From contig NZ_JAPEPI010000002.1 of the NCBI RefSeq assembly GCF_026340305.1, positions 3,596,001 through 3,660,000 on the forward strand: 64,000 bases of DNA. The letters run 5' to 3'. The position numbers were made by a program, and so were the translations under genes. The stretch comes from Streptomyces sp. NBC_01381. GTDB taxonomy: Bacteria > Actinomycetota > Actinomycetes > Streptomycetales > Streptomycetaceae. Within the stretch, counting starts at the first letter, position 1. Each line of letters begins with the position of its first letter. This document shows positions 19,070 to 28,235 of this stretch, one piece after another. Below the pieces are notes generated by a model. That model was not told where the DNA came from. It did not search any database and worked only from the letters and a program-made list of their open reading frames with translations.

Positions 19070-19860
19070 AGGTCGTCCTGTTCTGCGGCGGTTACGGGAT
19101 GCGGATGCGCGACGGCGCCGCCGACGACGTGCCCAAGCCGATGGCGATGGTCGGCCCGCGACCCCTGATCTGGCATGTCATGCGCTACTACGCGCACTTC
19201 GGGCACACGGAGTTCATCCTGTGCCTCGGATACGGCGCCCACCACATCAAGAACTTCTTCCTCACCTACGAGGAGACGACGTCCAACGACTTCGTACTGC
19301 GCGGCGGGCGGACCGAGTTGCTGTCCACGGACATCTCGGACTGGACGATCACGTTCGCGCAGACCGGCATCGAGTCACCGATCGGCGAACGCCTTCGCCG
19401 GGTGCGACACCACCTGGACGGCGAGGAGATGTTCCTCGCCAACTACGCCGACGTGCTCACCGACGCCCCTCTCGACGAGATGATCGAGAAGTTCGCGTTG
19501 CGCGACGCCGGTGCGTCGATGATGGTGGTGCCGCCGCAGTCCTCGTTCCACTGTGTGGACCTGGGTGAGGACGGCCTGGTGGGAGGCATCACCGCCGTGA
19601 GTGAACTGCCGCTGTGGGAGAACGGCGGCTACTTCGTACTCCGCCAGGAGGTCTTCGACCACATACCGGAGAACGGCGATCTGGTCGCCGACGGCTGCGC
19701 CCAACTCGCCAAGCAGGGACGGTTGGTGGCGCACCAGCACCGTGGCTTCTGGAAGCCGACCGACACCGTGAAGGAGCGGGCCGCGCTGGATGCCGCCTAC
19801 GCCCGGGGCGACCGCCCGTGGGTCGTGTGGGAACGGGACGGCGCGGGGGTGAGCACGTGA
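19066..19860 (+). CDS. rfbF-like: Glucose-1-phosphate cytidylyltransferase
   Basis: Makes CDP-glucose from CTP and glucose 1-phosphate, the entry to CDP-deoxysugars. The nucleotidyltransferase signature is FCGGYGMRMR at the N-terminus, then PKPMAMVGPRPLIWHVMRYY and CLGYGAHHIKNFF, followed by the central NYADVLTD and the C-terminal FWKPTDTVKERAALD typical of this subfamily. At 264 aa the length is normal. ATG overlaps the upstream stop and the stop overlaps the next GTG. A CDP-glucose 4,6-dehydratase of the standard type is not recognised nearby. Confidence 0.87.
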   Translation: MKVVLFCGGYGMRMRDGAADDVPKPMAMVGPRPLIWHVMRYYAHFGHTEFILCLGYGAHHIKNFFLTYEETTSNDFVLRGGRTELLSTDISDWTITFAQTGIESPIGERLRRVRHHLDGEEMFLANYADVLTDAPLDEMIEKFALRDAGASMMVVPPQSSFHCVDLGEDGLVGGITAVSELPLWENGGYFVLRQEVFDHIPENGDLVADGCAQLAKQGRLVAHQHRGFWKPTDTVKERAALDAAYARGDRPWVVWERDGAGVST

Positions 19861-20549
19861 TCCGGCTCGATGCCGGGCGCCTGGACCGGATCGTCGCCGT
19901 GGGCGCGCACTGCGACGACATCGCCATCGGCGCCGGCGGCACGCTCCTCGGGCTGTGCCTCGCGCGGCCGGGAATCCGCGTCGACGCCCTGGTGCTCTCC
20001 GGCGGCGGCAGCGAGCGCGAGCAGGAGGAGCGGGCCGCGCTCACCGCCTTCTGCCCGGGCGCCGATCTGCGCCTCACCGTGCTCAAGCTGCCGGACGGCC
20101 GGATGCCCGTGCACTGGGACGAGGCCAAGGCCGCGGTCGAGGAACTGCGCGGGCAGACCGAGCCTGATCTGATCCTGGCCCCGCGCACCGACGACGCGCA
20201 CCAGGACCACCGCGGCCTGGCGCAGCTGATACCCACCGCGTTCCGCGACCACCTCGTTCTCGGCTACGAGATCGTCAAGTGGGACGGCGATCTCGGCCGT
20301 CCGGCGGCGTACCAGCCGCTGTCGCAGGAGATCGCCGAAGAGAAGGTGCGGCTGCTGCAGGAGCACTACCCCTCGCAGCGGCACCGCCCCTGGTACGACC
20401 GCGAGGCCTTCCTCGGTCTCGCACGGATCCGCGGCATCGAATGCCACGCCCGCTACGCCGAGGCGTTCGCCGTCACCAAACTCACGCTCGACCTGGGCAC
20501 GTCCCATCTGGGCCCTTCCCATCTGGGCACTTTCCAACTGGGGGAATGA
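19857..20549 (+). CDS. PIG-L family deacetylase
   Basis: Zinc-dependent deacetylase family acting on N-acetyl sugars and related small molecules (230 aa). The zinc motif AHCDDIAIG near residue 20 has Cys where most members have Pro (AHPDD), and the third ligand is in HQDHRGL near residue 122. The GTG overlaps the upstream stop by GTGA. A role in removing an acetyl group from a sugar precursor fits the neighbours but is inferred. The last 18 residues are a repeat-encoded tail with no family similarity. Confidence 0.8.
   Translation: MIRLDAGRLDRIVAVGAHCDDIAIGAGGTLLGLCLARPGIRVDALVLSGGGSEREQEERAALTAFCPGADLRLTVLKLPDGRMPVHWDEAKAAVEELRGQTEPDLILAPRTDDAHQDHRGLAQLIPTAFRDHLVLGYEIVKWDGDLGRPAAYQPLSQEIAEEKVRLLQEHYPSQRHRPWYDREAFLGLARIRGIECHARYAEAFAVTKLTLDLGTSHLGPSHLGTFQLGE
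20493..20537 (+). repeat. 15-bp tandem repeat at the 3' end of the PIG-L gene
   Basis: Three imperfect 15-base copies based on CTGGGCACGTCCCAT, at 20493-20507, 20508-20522 and 20523-20537, run almost to the stop codon. They encode LGTSH, LGPSH and LGTFQ. Confidence 0.88.
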
Positions 20550-20552
20550 ACC

Positions 20553-21587
20553 TTGCGCGTACTGCTCACCGGACACCAGGGCTACCTGGGCACCGTCATG
20601 GCCCCGGTCCTCATCGCCGCCGGGCACGAGGTCATCGGCCTCGACGCCGGCCTCTTCGCCGACTGCATCCTCGGCCCGCCGCCCGTAGAACTGAAGGGGC
20701 ACCGGGTGGACTTGCGCGACGTCACGGCCGACCACGTGGCCGGGGTGGACGCCGTGATCCACCTGGCGGCGCTCTCCAACGACCCGCTGGGATCGCTGGC
20801 ACCCGAGCTCACCTACGACATCAACCACCACGCGTCCGTACGCCTCGCCCGCCTGGCCCGCGACGCAGGAGCGCGGCGCTTCCTGTACGCGTCGACGTGC
20901 TCCGTCTACGGCGCCGCGGGCGACGCCGACTTGTCGAACTTGGTCGCCGAGGACGCCCCGCTGCGCCCGGTGACGCCGTACGCGGAGTCCAAGGTGCGGG
21001 TGGAGGACGACCTGCACCCGCTGGCCGACGGCGACTTCAGCCCGGTGTTCATGCGCAACGCCACGGCCTTCGGCTACTCGCCCCGGCTGCGCGCCGACAT
21101 CGTCCTGAACAACCTGGTGGGCCACGCGCTCCTGTCCGGCGAGGTGTTGGTGCTCTCCGACGGCACCCCCTGGCGCCCGCTGGTGCACGCCGCCGACATC
21201 GCACGCGCCTTCGCGGCCGCGCTGACCGCGCCGCGCGAAGCGGTGCACGACCGGGCGTTCAACATCGGCAGCGAGACCAACAACGTCACGGTCGCCGAGA
21301 TCGCCGAGCAGGTCGCCGATGCGGTGCCGGGATCGAAGGTGGTGATCACCGGGGAGACCGGTGCCGATCCCCGCTCGTACCGGGTGGACTTCTCCCGGTT
21401 CCGCGCCGCGATACCCGGCTTCGACTGCGAGTGGACGGTGAAGCGGGGAGCGCTCGAACTCGCCGACGCCTACCGGAACTTCGGACTGACCCGGGAGGAC
21501 TTCGAGCGACGCTTCACCCGCCTCGCCGTGCTGCGCGCGGCGTCCGAGGCGGGCACCGTCGACGACACCCTGCGGTGGCGCCGATGA
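20553..21587 (+). CDS. NAD-dependent epimerase/dehydratase (extended SDR)
   Basis: Extended short-chain dehydrogenase acting on nucleotide sugars (344 aa). It has the Rossmann motif TGHQGYLG near the N-terminus, HLAALSNDPLG, the catalytic YASTCSVYG serine region and YAESK (YxxxK). It starts with TTG at 20553 after a GGGGAA purine stretch; the nearby ATG is in another frame. Whether it is the missing 4,6-dehydratase, a 3,5-epimerase or a reductase cannot be told from the motifs alone. The stop overlaps the next ATG. Confidence 0.82.
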   Translation: MRVLLTGHQGYLGTVMAPVLIAAGHEVIGLDAGLFADCILGPPPVELKGHRVDLRDVTADHVAGVDAVIHLAALSNDPLGSLAPELTYDINHHASVRLARLARDAGARRFLYASTCSVYGAAGDADLSNLVAEDAPLRPVTPYAESKVRVEDDLHPLADGDFSPVFMRNATAFGYSPRLRADIVLNNLVGHALLSGEVLVLSDGTPWRPLVHAADIARAFAAALTAPREAVHDRAFNIGSETNNVTVAEIAEQVADAVPGSKVVITGETGADPRSYRVDFSRFRAAIPGFDCEWTVKRGALELADAYRNFGLTREDFERRFTRLAVLRAASEAGTVDDTLRWRR

Positions 21588-22858
21588 CCACGGCGGGGGA
21601 GGAGATGCACGCCCTGGTGGAGCGGCTGTACCCGCTCTGCCGGAGCATCACCGGCGACGGTGTCCGCGCCACCCTGGACATCGTCGGTGAGTACATCCCC
21701 CTCCAGACGCACGAGGTGCCGACCGGGACGCAGGTGCTCGACTGGACGGTGCCGCAGGAGTGGAACATCCGGGACGCGTACGTCGCCGACACCGCCGGCA
21801 ACCGGGTCGTCGACTTCGCCAAGTCCAGCCTGCACGTGCTCGGCTACAGCGTTCCGGTGTCGGCGACCATGCCCCTGTCCGAGCTCCGCGGACACCTGCA
21901 CACCCTGCCGGAGCACCCCAACTGGGTGCCGTACCGCACCAGTTACTACAAGCCGGAATGGGGATTCTGCCTGGCCCAGGAGACCTTGGACGCGCTCCCG
22001 GACGGCGACTACGAGGTGCGGATCGACTCCACGCTCGCGGACGGCCACCTCACGTACGCCGAGCACGTGGTCCCCGGACAGGTCCCCGACGAGGTGATCG
22101 TCTCCTGTCACGTCTGCCACCCGTCGCTGGCCAACGACAACCTGGCCGGCGTCGGGGTGGCGACGTTCCTGGCGCGGGCGCTGGCGGAGCAGACGCCGTA
22201 CTACACCTACCGGTTCATCTTCGCGCCCGGCACCATCGGGGCGATCACGTGGCTGGCCCGCAACGCGGAGCGGGTGGAGCGGGTCAAGCACGGCCTTGTG
22301 CTGGCCTGCGCGGGTGACCGGGGCCAACTGACGTACAAGAAGAGCAGACGCGGCGACGCGGAGATCGACCGGGTGATGCGGCATGTGCTGGCGGCCTCCG
22401 AACGCCCGCACCGTGTCGCCGAGTTCACTCCGTACGGCTACGACGAGAGGCAGTACTGCTCGCCCGGATTCAATCTCGGCGTGGGCTCGCTCACCCGGAC
22501 CCCGTACGCGAGCTATCCCGAGTACCACACCTCGGCGGACAACCTGGACTTCGTCTCCCCGGAGGCCATGGCCGACACCCTCTCCGTCTGCCGCGAGGCG
22601 TTCACCGTCCTCGACCGCAACCGGCGCTACCTCAACCTCAGCCCTTACGGCGAACCGCAGTTGGGCCGCCGTGGGCTGTACGACGCGCTCGGCGGCCGCA
22701 GCGACACCAAGCAGGCCCAAATGGCCATGCTCTGGGTGCTCAACCTCTCCGACGGCGAGCACAGTCTCCTTGACGTCGCCGAGCGGTCCGGGCTGCCGTT
22801 CGACACCGTCGCCGACGCGGCCGGAGCCCTGGGCGCCGCCGGGCTGATCAAGGCCTGA
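21584..22858 (+). CDS. DUF4910 aminopeptidase-like protein
   Basis: A 424-aa M28-peptidase-like protein of the DUF4910 group, often found in surface-glycan loci. Visible are WNIRDAYVAD, the probable metal region SCHVCHPSLANDNLAG, FAPGTIGAITWL and EYHTSADNLDF, which resemble zinc ligands of aminopeptidases, then a C-terminal winged-helix-like domain (about 340-424). The true substrate is not established; an amide-bonded sugar substituent is one idea. ATG overlaps the upstream stop. Confidence 0.78.
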   Translation: MTTAGEEMHALVERLYPLCRSITGDGVRATLDIVGEYIPLQTHEVPTGTQVLDWTVPQEWNIRDAYVADTAGNRVVDFAKSSLHVLGYSVPVSATMPLSELRGHLHTLPEHPNWVPYRTSYYKPEWGFCLAQETLDALPDGDYEVRIDSTLADGHLTYAEHVVPGQVPDEVIVSCHVCHPSLANDNLAGVGVATFLARALAEQTPYYTYRFIFAPGTIGAITWLARNAERVERVKHGLVLACAGDRGQLTYKKSRRGDAEIDRVMRHVLAASERPHRVAEFTPYGYDERQYCSPGFNLGVGSLTRTPYASYPEYHTSADNLDFVSPEAMADTLSVCREAFTVLDRNRRYLNLSPYGEPQLGRRGLYDALGGRSDTKQAQMAMLWVLNLSDGEHSLLDVAERSGLPFDTVADAAGALGAAGLIKA

Positions 22859-22863
22859 GGCAG

Positions 22864-24156
22864 ATGACCACCGAGAAGACGACGGCAGCGGGCGGATCCG
22901 CCAAGCGGGCGCTCGTCGGCCGGCTGTCCTGGGGCCTCGCCGACCAGGCGGCCTCCAGCATGAGCAACTTCGTGGTGGGCATCTACGTGGCCCGCTCGCT
23001 GGGGGTGACCGCGTTCGGCGTGTTCAGCCTCGCCTGGGTGACCTACGGCGTGGTGCTCAACGTCTCCCGCGGCCTTGCCACCGACCCGCTCGTGGTGCGC
23101 TTCAGCGGCGTGCCGGACTGGTCCTGGCGCGCGGCGGTGGCCCGGTCGTCGGGAACCGCGCTCGGCGTCGGTGCCGCCCTCGGCGCGGCGTCTCTGGTGG
23201 TCGGCCTCGCGCTCGGTGGCCGCGTGGGCTCCGCGTTCGCCTGCCTCGGCGTCGTACTGCCGGGGCTGCTGCTGCAGGACTCCTGGCGGTTCGCGTTCTT
23301 CGCCGCCGGCAAGGGGCGGAAGGCGTTCGTCAACGACCTCGTGTGGTGCGTCGCGCTCGTCCCGGCCATGGTGGTGGCGGCCCGCGTGGGCAGCGTGGAG
23401 GCCTTCGTGCTCGCCTGGGGCGCCTCCGCCGCGGTGGCCGCGGTGTACGGCTGCTTCCAGTCCGGCATCCGGCCCCGGTTGACCGGCGCGCGCGAGTGGC
23501 TTCGCGAGCACCGGGACCTCGGCTACCGGTACCTCGTCGAGAACGTCAGCAACAGCGGCGCGAGCCAGCTGCGGGCGTACGGGCTCGGCGCGATCGTCGG
23601 GGTCGGCGCGGTGGGCGTGATCCGGGGAGCGGAGCTCCTGCTCGGCCCGTTCATGGCTGTGCTGATGGGTCTTTCCCTGGTCACCGTCGCGGAGGCGGCA
23701 CGGGTGCTGAGGCGGGCCCCGCACCGCCTCGGCGCGTTCTGCCTCCTCCTCGGCGGCGGGCAGGCCGTCGCCGCGCTGCTCTGGGGCGGGGCGCTGCTCC
23801 TCGTGCCGGACGCGGGCGGCGAGTTCGTGCTCGGCGGCGTCTGGAACTCCGCGTCGGAGCTCATCGTGCCGGTCACGCTCGGCGTCGCGGGCGCGGGACT
23901 CGGCACCGGCGCCGCGGCCGGCCTTCGCGCGCTCGGCGCGGCCCGGCGCAGCCTGCGCAGCCAGCTGATCGCCTCCGCCTGCTACGTCACCGGCGGGCTC
24001 GGCGGCGCTGCCGCGGCCGGCACGCTCGGCTCGGCCTGGGGCGTCGCCGCCGCGACCGTCTGCGGCTCGGCCGTGTGGTGGCTGCAGCTGCGGACCGCCC
24101 TGCGCGAGCACGGGTGCAGCCACCAGAACCCCATCCCCGAAGTGAGGACGTCATGA
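22864..24156 (+). CDS. Wzx-like polysaccharide flippase
   Basis: Integral membrane protein (430 aa) with about twelve hydrophobic segments and a family-like N-terminus (LSWGLADQAASSMSNFVVGIYVARSLG, split over the first helix). It belongs to the MOP/polysaccharide transporter type that moves lipid-linked repeat units across the membrane. It is the only flippase candidate in the locus, complementing the Wzy-type polymerase. It lies 5 bases after the DUF4910 gene and overlaps the next gene by ATGA. Confidence 0.8.
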   Translation: MTTEKTTAAGGSAKRALVGRLSWGLADQAASSMSNFVVGIYVARSLGVTAFGVFSLAWVTYGVVLNVSRGLATDPLVVRFSGVPDWSWRAAVARSSGTALGVGAALGAASLVVGLALGGRVGSAFACLGVVLPGLLLQDSWRFAFFAAGKGRKAFVNDLVWCVALVPAMVVAARVGSVEAFVLAWGASAAVAAVYGCFQSGIRPRLTGAREWLREHRDLGYRYLVENVSNSGASQLRAYGLGAIVGVGAVGVIRGAELLLGPFMAVLMGLSLVTVAEAARVLRRAPHRLGAFCLLLGGGQAVAALLWGGALLLVPDAGGEFVLGGVWNSASELIVPVTLGVAGAGLGTGAAAGLRALGAARRSLRSQLIASACYVTGGLGGAAAAGTLGSAWGVAAATVCGSAVWWLQLRTALREHGCSHQNPIPEVRTS

Positions 24157-25100
24157 CCGCCCAACCCCGGCTGAGCATCGGCCTGCCCGTGTACAACGGC
24201 GAGGAGTACCTCGCCGAGTCGCTCGACGCCCTGCTCGGCCAGACCTACGAGGACTTCGAGCTGGTCATCTCCGACAACGCCTCGACCGACGGAACCCAGG
24301 ACATCTGCCGCAAGTACGCCGAGCGGGACTCGCGTATCCGCTACATCCGGCTGACCCGGAACATCGGCGCCGCGCCGAACCACAACTACGTGTTCACCGA
24401 GTGCCACGGCGAACTCTTCAAGTGGGCCTCGCACGACGACCTGTACGCCCGTGACCTGCTGCGCCGCTGCGTCGAGGCCCTGGACGAGCGGCCCGACGTG
24501 ATCCTCGCCCACGCCGACCAGGCGGTCATCGACGAGGACGGCCAGGTGAAGGTCCCGTACGAGTACACGCTCGCCACCGACTCGCCGCGCGCGCCCGAAC
24601 GCTTCCGCAGCATGCTCTTCGAGCCCGGCGGCGACGACTTCTACGGCGTGCTGCGGGCCGACGTGCTGCGCCGGGTGAAGCCGCACGACAGCTACCACCA
24701 CGCGGACCGCACGTTCGTCGCCGAGATCGGCCTGCACGGGCCCTTCCACCAGGTGCCGGAGCTGCTGTACTTCCGCCGCGACCACCCCACCCGCGCCGAG
24801 CGGGCGAACCCGTCGAAGCGATCCCGGTGCGTCAACCTCGACCCGCGCAGGGCGGGCCCGCTGCACCCGACGCCCCGGCTGCTCGCCGAGTACGTCGCGG
24901 GATTCGCGTCGGCGATCCGGCGGGCACCGCTGTCTTCTGCCGACCGGCGCGCGTGCTACCGCCACCTGGCCGCCTGGATGACAAGCCGGGCCCGGCCGGG
25001 CGCCGGCGAGCGGGTCGAGGACCGCGCCCCGGTCAACCCGGCCAAGCTGACCGTCTCGGTCGACGCCCTCGTGGCAGGACGTGAGGGGCGGGGAGCATGA
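24153..25100 (+). CDS. Glycosyltransferase family 2
   Basis: GT-A fold glycosyltransferase (315 aa). LSIGLPVYNGEEYLAESL, SDNASTDGTQDICRKYA and NIGAAPNHNYVF give the nucleotide-binding half; WASHDDLYARDLL supplies the metal-binding acidic pair. Likely adds a sugar at the cytoplasmic face before flipping. Start and stop both lie in ATGA overlaps. Confidence 0.87.
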   Translation: MTAQPRLSIGLPVYNGEEYLAESLDALLGQTYEDFELVISDNASTDGTQDICRKYAERDSRIRYIRLTRNIGAAPNHNYVFTECHGELFKWASHDDLYARDLLRRCVEALDERPDVILAHADQAVIDEDGQVKVPYEYTLATDSPRAPERFRSMLFEPGGDDFYGVLRADVLRRVKPHDSYHHADRTFVAEIGLHGPFHQVPELLYFRRDHPTRAERANPSKRSRCVNLDPRRAGPLHPTPRLLAEYVAGFASAIRRAPLSSADRRACYRHLAAWMTSRARPGAGERVEDRAPVNPAKLTVSVDALVAGREGRGA

Positions 25101-26320
25101 AGTCCCATACACGGGTGGGGGTGTTCGGCCTCCTCGGCTCCGGCAACCTCGGCAACGACGGGTCACTCGAAGCCGTGCTCGGGTACCTCCGCGCCGAGCA
25201 CCCGGACGCGGCCGTGGACGCGCTGTGCGGCGGACCCGAGGCCGTCACGTCCCGGTACGGGATCCCCGCGACGCGGCTGCACTGGTACCGCGGGGAGTAC
25301 CGGACCGCGTCACGTGCGGGCGCGATCGCGGGCAAGGGTCTGGGCAAGTTCGTCGACGCCGTCCGCACCGCCGCCTGGGTGCGCCGGCATGACGTGGTGA
25401 TCGTGCCGGGGATGGGCGTCCTGGAGGCCACGCTGCCGCTGCGGCCGTGGGGCTTCCCGTACGCGCTGTTCCTGCTCTGCGCGAGTGGCCGGCTCCTTCG
25501 TACCCGGGTCGCGCTGGTCGGCGTCGGCGCCGCCCCGATCGGCGACCGGCCGACCCGGGCCCTGGTGCGCCGGTCGGCGCGCCTTGCTGCGTACCGCTCG
25601 TACCGGGACGCCCAATCCCGCGACGCGATGCGGGAGATGGGCGTGGACACCACGCGCGACGAGGTCTACCCGGACCTCGCCTTCGCCCTGCCGACACCCT
25701 CGGCGAGCGTGCCCGCAGGCCCGCCGGGCGGCCCGGTCTGCGTAGGCGTCATGGACTTCCACGGCGGCAACGACGACCGCGCCAGGGCCGCGGAGATCCA
25801 CCGGAGCTACCTCGACGGGACAACTCGCTTCGTCCGCACACTGGTTGAGGAGGGCAGGCCGGTCCGGCTGCTCACCGGCGACGCGTGCGACGCGCCGGTG
25901 GTAGCCGCGATCCTCGACGCGGTGGACTCGCCGCTGGTCACGGCTGCCGAAGTGACCTCCCTTGCCGACCTGATGAAGGAGACCGCGGCTGCCGACACCG
26001 TGGTGGCGACCCGCTACCACAACCTGATCTGCGCGCTGAAGGCCGGCACACCGACGCTCGCACTCAGCTATGCGGCGAAGAGCGACGCGCTCATGGACCG
26101 GATGGGCCTCGGTGCGTACTGCCACCCGGCCCGCGAGGTCGACACCGACCGGCTCCTTGAGCAGTTCCGGGCGCTGGAGAAGCGATCGGCGGAGGTACGG
26201 CGGACCCTTGCCGAACGCAACGCGGTCGCCGCCCGGCAACTCAAGGATCAGTTCGCCGAGTTGACCGCGGCCCTGTTCCCGGCGACCGACCACGCCCACG
26301 CCCTACGGGAGGCCCCATGA
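25097..26320 (+). CDS. Polysaccharide pyruvyl transferase family protein
   Basis: Transfers pyruvate from phosphoenolpyruvate to a sugar as a ketal, giving an acidic group on the polymer. The 407-aa protein shows the family N-terminus VGVFGLLGSGNLGNDGSLEA and the C-terminal ATRYHNLICALKAG then ALSYAAKSDALMD. It would add negative charge beyond that from uronic acid. ATGA overlaps on both sides place it firmly in the operon. Confidence 0.83.
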   Translation: MKSHTRVGVFGLLGSGNLGNDGSLEAVLGYLRAEHPDAAVDALCGGPEAVTSRYGIPATRLHWYRGEYRTASRAGAIAGKGLGKFVDAVRTAAWVRRHDVVIVPGMGVLEATLPLRPWGFPYALFLLCASGRLLRTRVALVGVGAAPIGDRPTRALVRRSARLAAYRSYRDAQSRDAMREMGVDTTRDEVYPDLAFALPTPSASVPAGPPGGPVCVGVMDFHGGNDDRARAAEIHRSYLDGTTRFVRTLVEEGRPVRLLTGDACDAPVVAAILDAVDSPLVTAAEVTSLADLMKETAAADTVVATRYHNLICALKAGTPTLALSYAAKSDALMDRMGLGAYCHPAREVDTDRLLEQFRALEKRSAEVRRTLAERNAVAARQLKDQFAELTAALFPATDHAHALREAP

Positions 26321-26880
26321 AGGCGACCGAAGTCCCGGCGATCGCCGGCGCGTACCTGTTCCAGCCGACCCCGTACGCCGACGAACGCGGCTTCTTCTGC
26401 CGCACCTTCGACGCCGATGTGGTCCGCTCGGTGGGCCTCGACCCGGACGCCTTCATCCAGGACAGCGTGTCCCGCTCCGTACGGGGCGTGCTGCGCGGCC
26501 TGCACCTGCGCTCCGGCGCCGGCGAGGCCAAGCTGGTGCGGTGCTCGTACGGGAGGATCTTCGACGTCGTCGTGGACCTGCGCCCGGACTCGCCGACGTA
26601 TCGCAACGCGGCCTCCTTCGACCTCTCCGACGAGACGCAGGCGACCCTCTACATCCCGGCGGGCTGCGCGCACGGCTTCCAGGCGCTGACCGAGACCGCC
26701 GACACCTCGTACCGGATCGACCGCCCGCACGACCCGGCCGAGGACGTGACGATCGCCTTCGACGACCCGGAGCTCGCCATCGGCTGGCCGCTGCCGGTCA
26801 CGTCGATGTCCGAGCGGGACCGGCAGGCGCAGAGTCTCGCCGAGGCCTTGAAGCACCTTCTGCAGCAGAAAGAGAGCTGA
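26317..26880 (+). CDS. rmlC-like: dTDP-4-dehydrorhamnose 3,5-epimerase-like protein
   Basis: Cupin-fold sugar epimerase (187 aa, normal length). Conserved parts are YADERGFFCRTF, the catalytic His in RGVLRGLHLRSG, KLVRCSYGRIFDVVVDLR, PAGCAHGFQAL and the active Tyr in TSYRID. No rmlA, rmlB or rmlD is adjacent, so either those lie elsewhere or the enzyme works on the CDP-linked 4-keto sugar made by this locus. Confidence 0.85.
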   Translation: MKATEVPAIAGAYLFQPTPYADERGFFCRTFDADVVRSVGLDPDAFIQDSVSRSVRGVLRGLHLRSGAGEAKLVRCSYGRIFDVVVDLRPDSPTYRNAASFDLSDETQATLYIPAGCAHGFQALTETADTSYRIDRPHDPAEDVTIAFDDPELAIGWPLPVTSMSERDRQAQSLAEALKHLLQQKES

Positions 26881-26887
26881 AGTCAGC

Positions 26888-28216
26888 GTGGACACTGAGG
26901 AGTTCCGCCTGCCCCGGTCGCGGGAGGCGAACGAGCGGCTGCACGCCATGATCCCCGGAGGCGCGCACACCTACGCCAAGGGAGACGACCAGTACCCGGA
27001 AGACCTGGCCCCGGTGATCAGCCACGGCCACGGTGCCCACGTTTGGGACGTCGACGGCAACCGCTACATCGAGTACGGGTCAGGGCTGCGGTCGGTCAGC
27101 CTGGGCCACGCCCACCCACGGGTGCTCGAGGCGGTGCGGCGGGAAATCGACCGCGGCAGCAACTTCGTCCGGCCGTCCATCGTGGAGGTCGAGGCCGCGG
27201 AACGCTTCCTGGCCACGGTGCCGACCGCCGAGATGGTGAAGTTCACGAAGAACGGCTCCGACGCCACCACCGCCGCGGTACGCCTCGCCCGAGCCGTCAC
27301 CGGGCGCCCACGGGTGGCCATCTGCGCCGACCACCCCTTCTTCTCCACCGATGACTGGTTCATCGGTACGACGCCGATGTCGGCCGGCATTCCGGCGGCG
27401 ACCACCGAACTCACGGTGTCCTTCCCATACGGGGACCTGCCCGCCACGGAGGAGCTCCTGACCCGCTACCGGGACGAGGTCGCCTGCCTGATCCTCGAAC
27501 CCGCCACCACCCACTCGGAGCCCCCGCCCGGGTATCTCGAAGGCCTCCGCAAACTGGCGGACCGCCACGGCTGCGTACTGATCTTCGACGAGATGATCAC
27601 CGGCTTCCGCTGGTCCGAGGCGGGCGCCCAGGGTCTGTACGGAGTCGTCCCCGACCTCTCCACGTTCGGCAAGGCGCTGGGCAACGGGTTCGCCGTGTCC
27701 GCCCTTGCCGGACGCCGCGACCTGATGGAGCGGGGCGGGCTGCGCCACTCACGCGACCGGGTGTTCCTTCTCTCCACCACGCACGGCGCGGAAACGCACT
27801 CCCTGGCAGCCGCGATGGCCGTGCAGACCACCTACATCGAGGAGGGCATCACCGCGCAACTGCACGCCCTCGGCGAGCGGTTGGCGGCCGGTGTCCACGA
27901 GGCCGCGTCCGGCCATGGTGTCGGCGACCACATCGTCGTCCGGGGCCGGGCCAGCAACCTGGTCTTCGCCACCCTCGACGAGAACGGGCAGCCGTCGCAG
28001 CAGTACCGCACCCTGTTCCTGCGCCAACTCCTCGCGGGCGGGGTCCTGGCCCCGTCGTTCGTGGTGAGCAGCGCGCTCGACGACGCCGACATCGACCGCA
28101 CCGTCGATGTGGTGGCCCAGGCGTGTGCGGTGTACCGGAAGGCAGTGGACGCGGCCGACCCCACGCCCTGGCTGGCGGGGCGACCGGTGAAGCCGGTATT
28201 CCGCCGCCTGGCGTGA
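26888..28216 (+). CDS. Class III aminotransferase / glutamate-1-semialdehyde aminomutase-like
   Basis: PLP-dependent enzyme (442 aa). PGGAHTYAKG, FTKNGSDATTAAVRLAR, LIFDEMITGFRWSEAG and the PLP-lysine stretch TFGKALGNGFAVSAL (Lys near 261) match glutamate-1-semialdehyde aminomutase and its sugar-locus relatives. It is a last gene of a glycan operon rather than part of a haem cluster, so amination of a sugar or side chain is favoured over haem synthesis. GTG start 7 bases after the epimerase; its end lies 19 bases from the convergent PAP2 gene. Confidence 0.8.
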   Translation: MDTEEFRLPRSREANERLHAMIPGGAHTYAKGDDQYPEDLAPVISHGHGAHVWDVDGNRYIEYGSGLRSVSLGHAHPRVLEAVRREIDRGSNFVRPSIVEVEAAERFLATVPTAEMVKFTKNGSDATTAAVRLARAVTGRPRVAICADHPFFSTDDWFIGTTPMSAGIPAATTELTVSFPYGDLPATEELLTRYRDEVACLILEPATTHSEPPPGYLEGLRKLADRHGCVLIFDEMITGFRWSEAGAQGLYGVVPDLSTFGKALGNGFAVSALAGRRDLMERGGLRHSRDRVFLLSTTHGAETHSLAAAMAVQTTYIEEGITAQLHALGERLAAGVHEAASGHGVGDHIVVRGRASNLVFATLDENGQPSQQYRTLFLRQLLAGGVLAPSFVVSSALDDADIDRTVDVVAQACAVYRKAVDAADPTPWLAGRPVKPVFRRLA

Positions 28217-28235
28217 CGTGACGTCAGCGGCGCTG

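Noticed and set aside
26888..28216. Glutamate-1-semialdehyde aminomutase for haem synthesis
   Set aside because: The gene is the last member of a glycan operon and has no haem genes near it; a sugar-linked role is more likely, though not proven.
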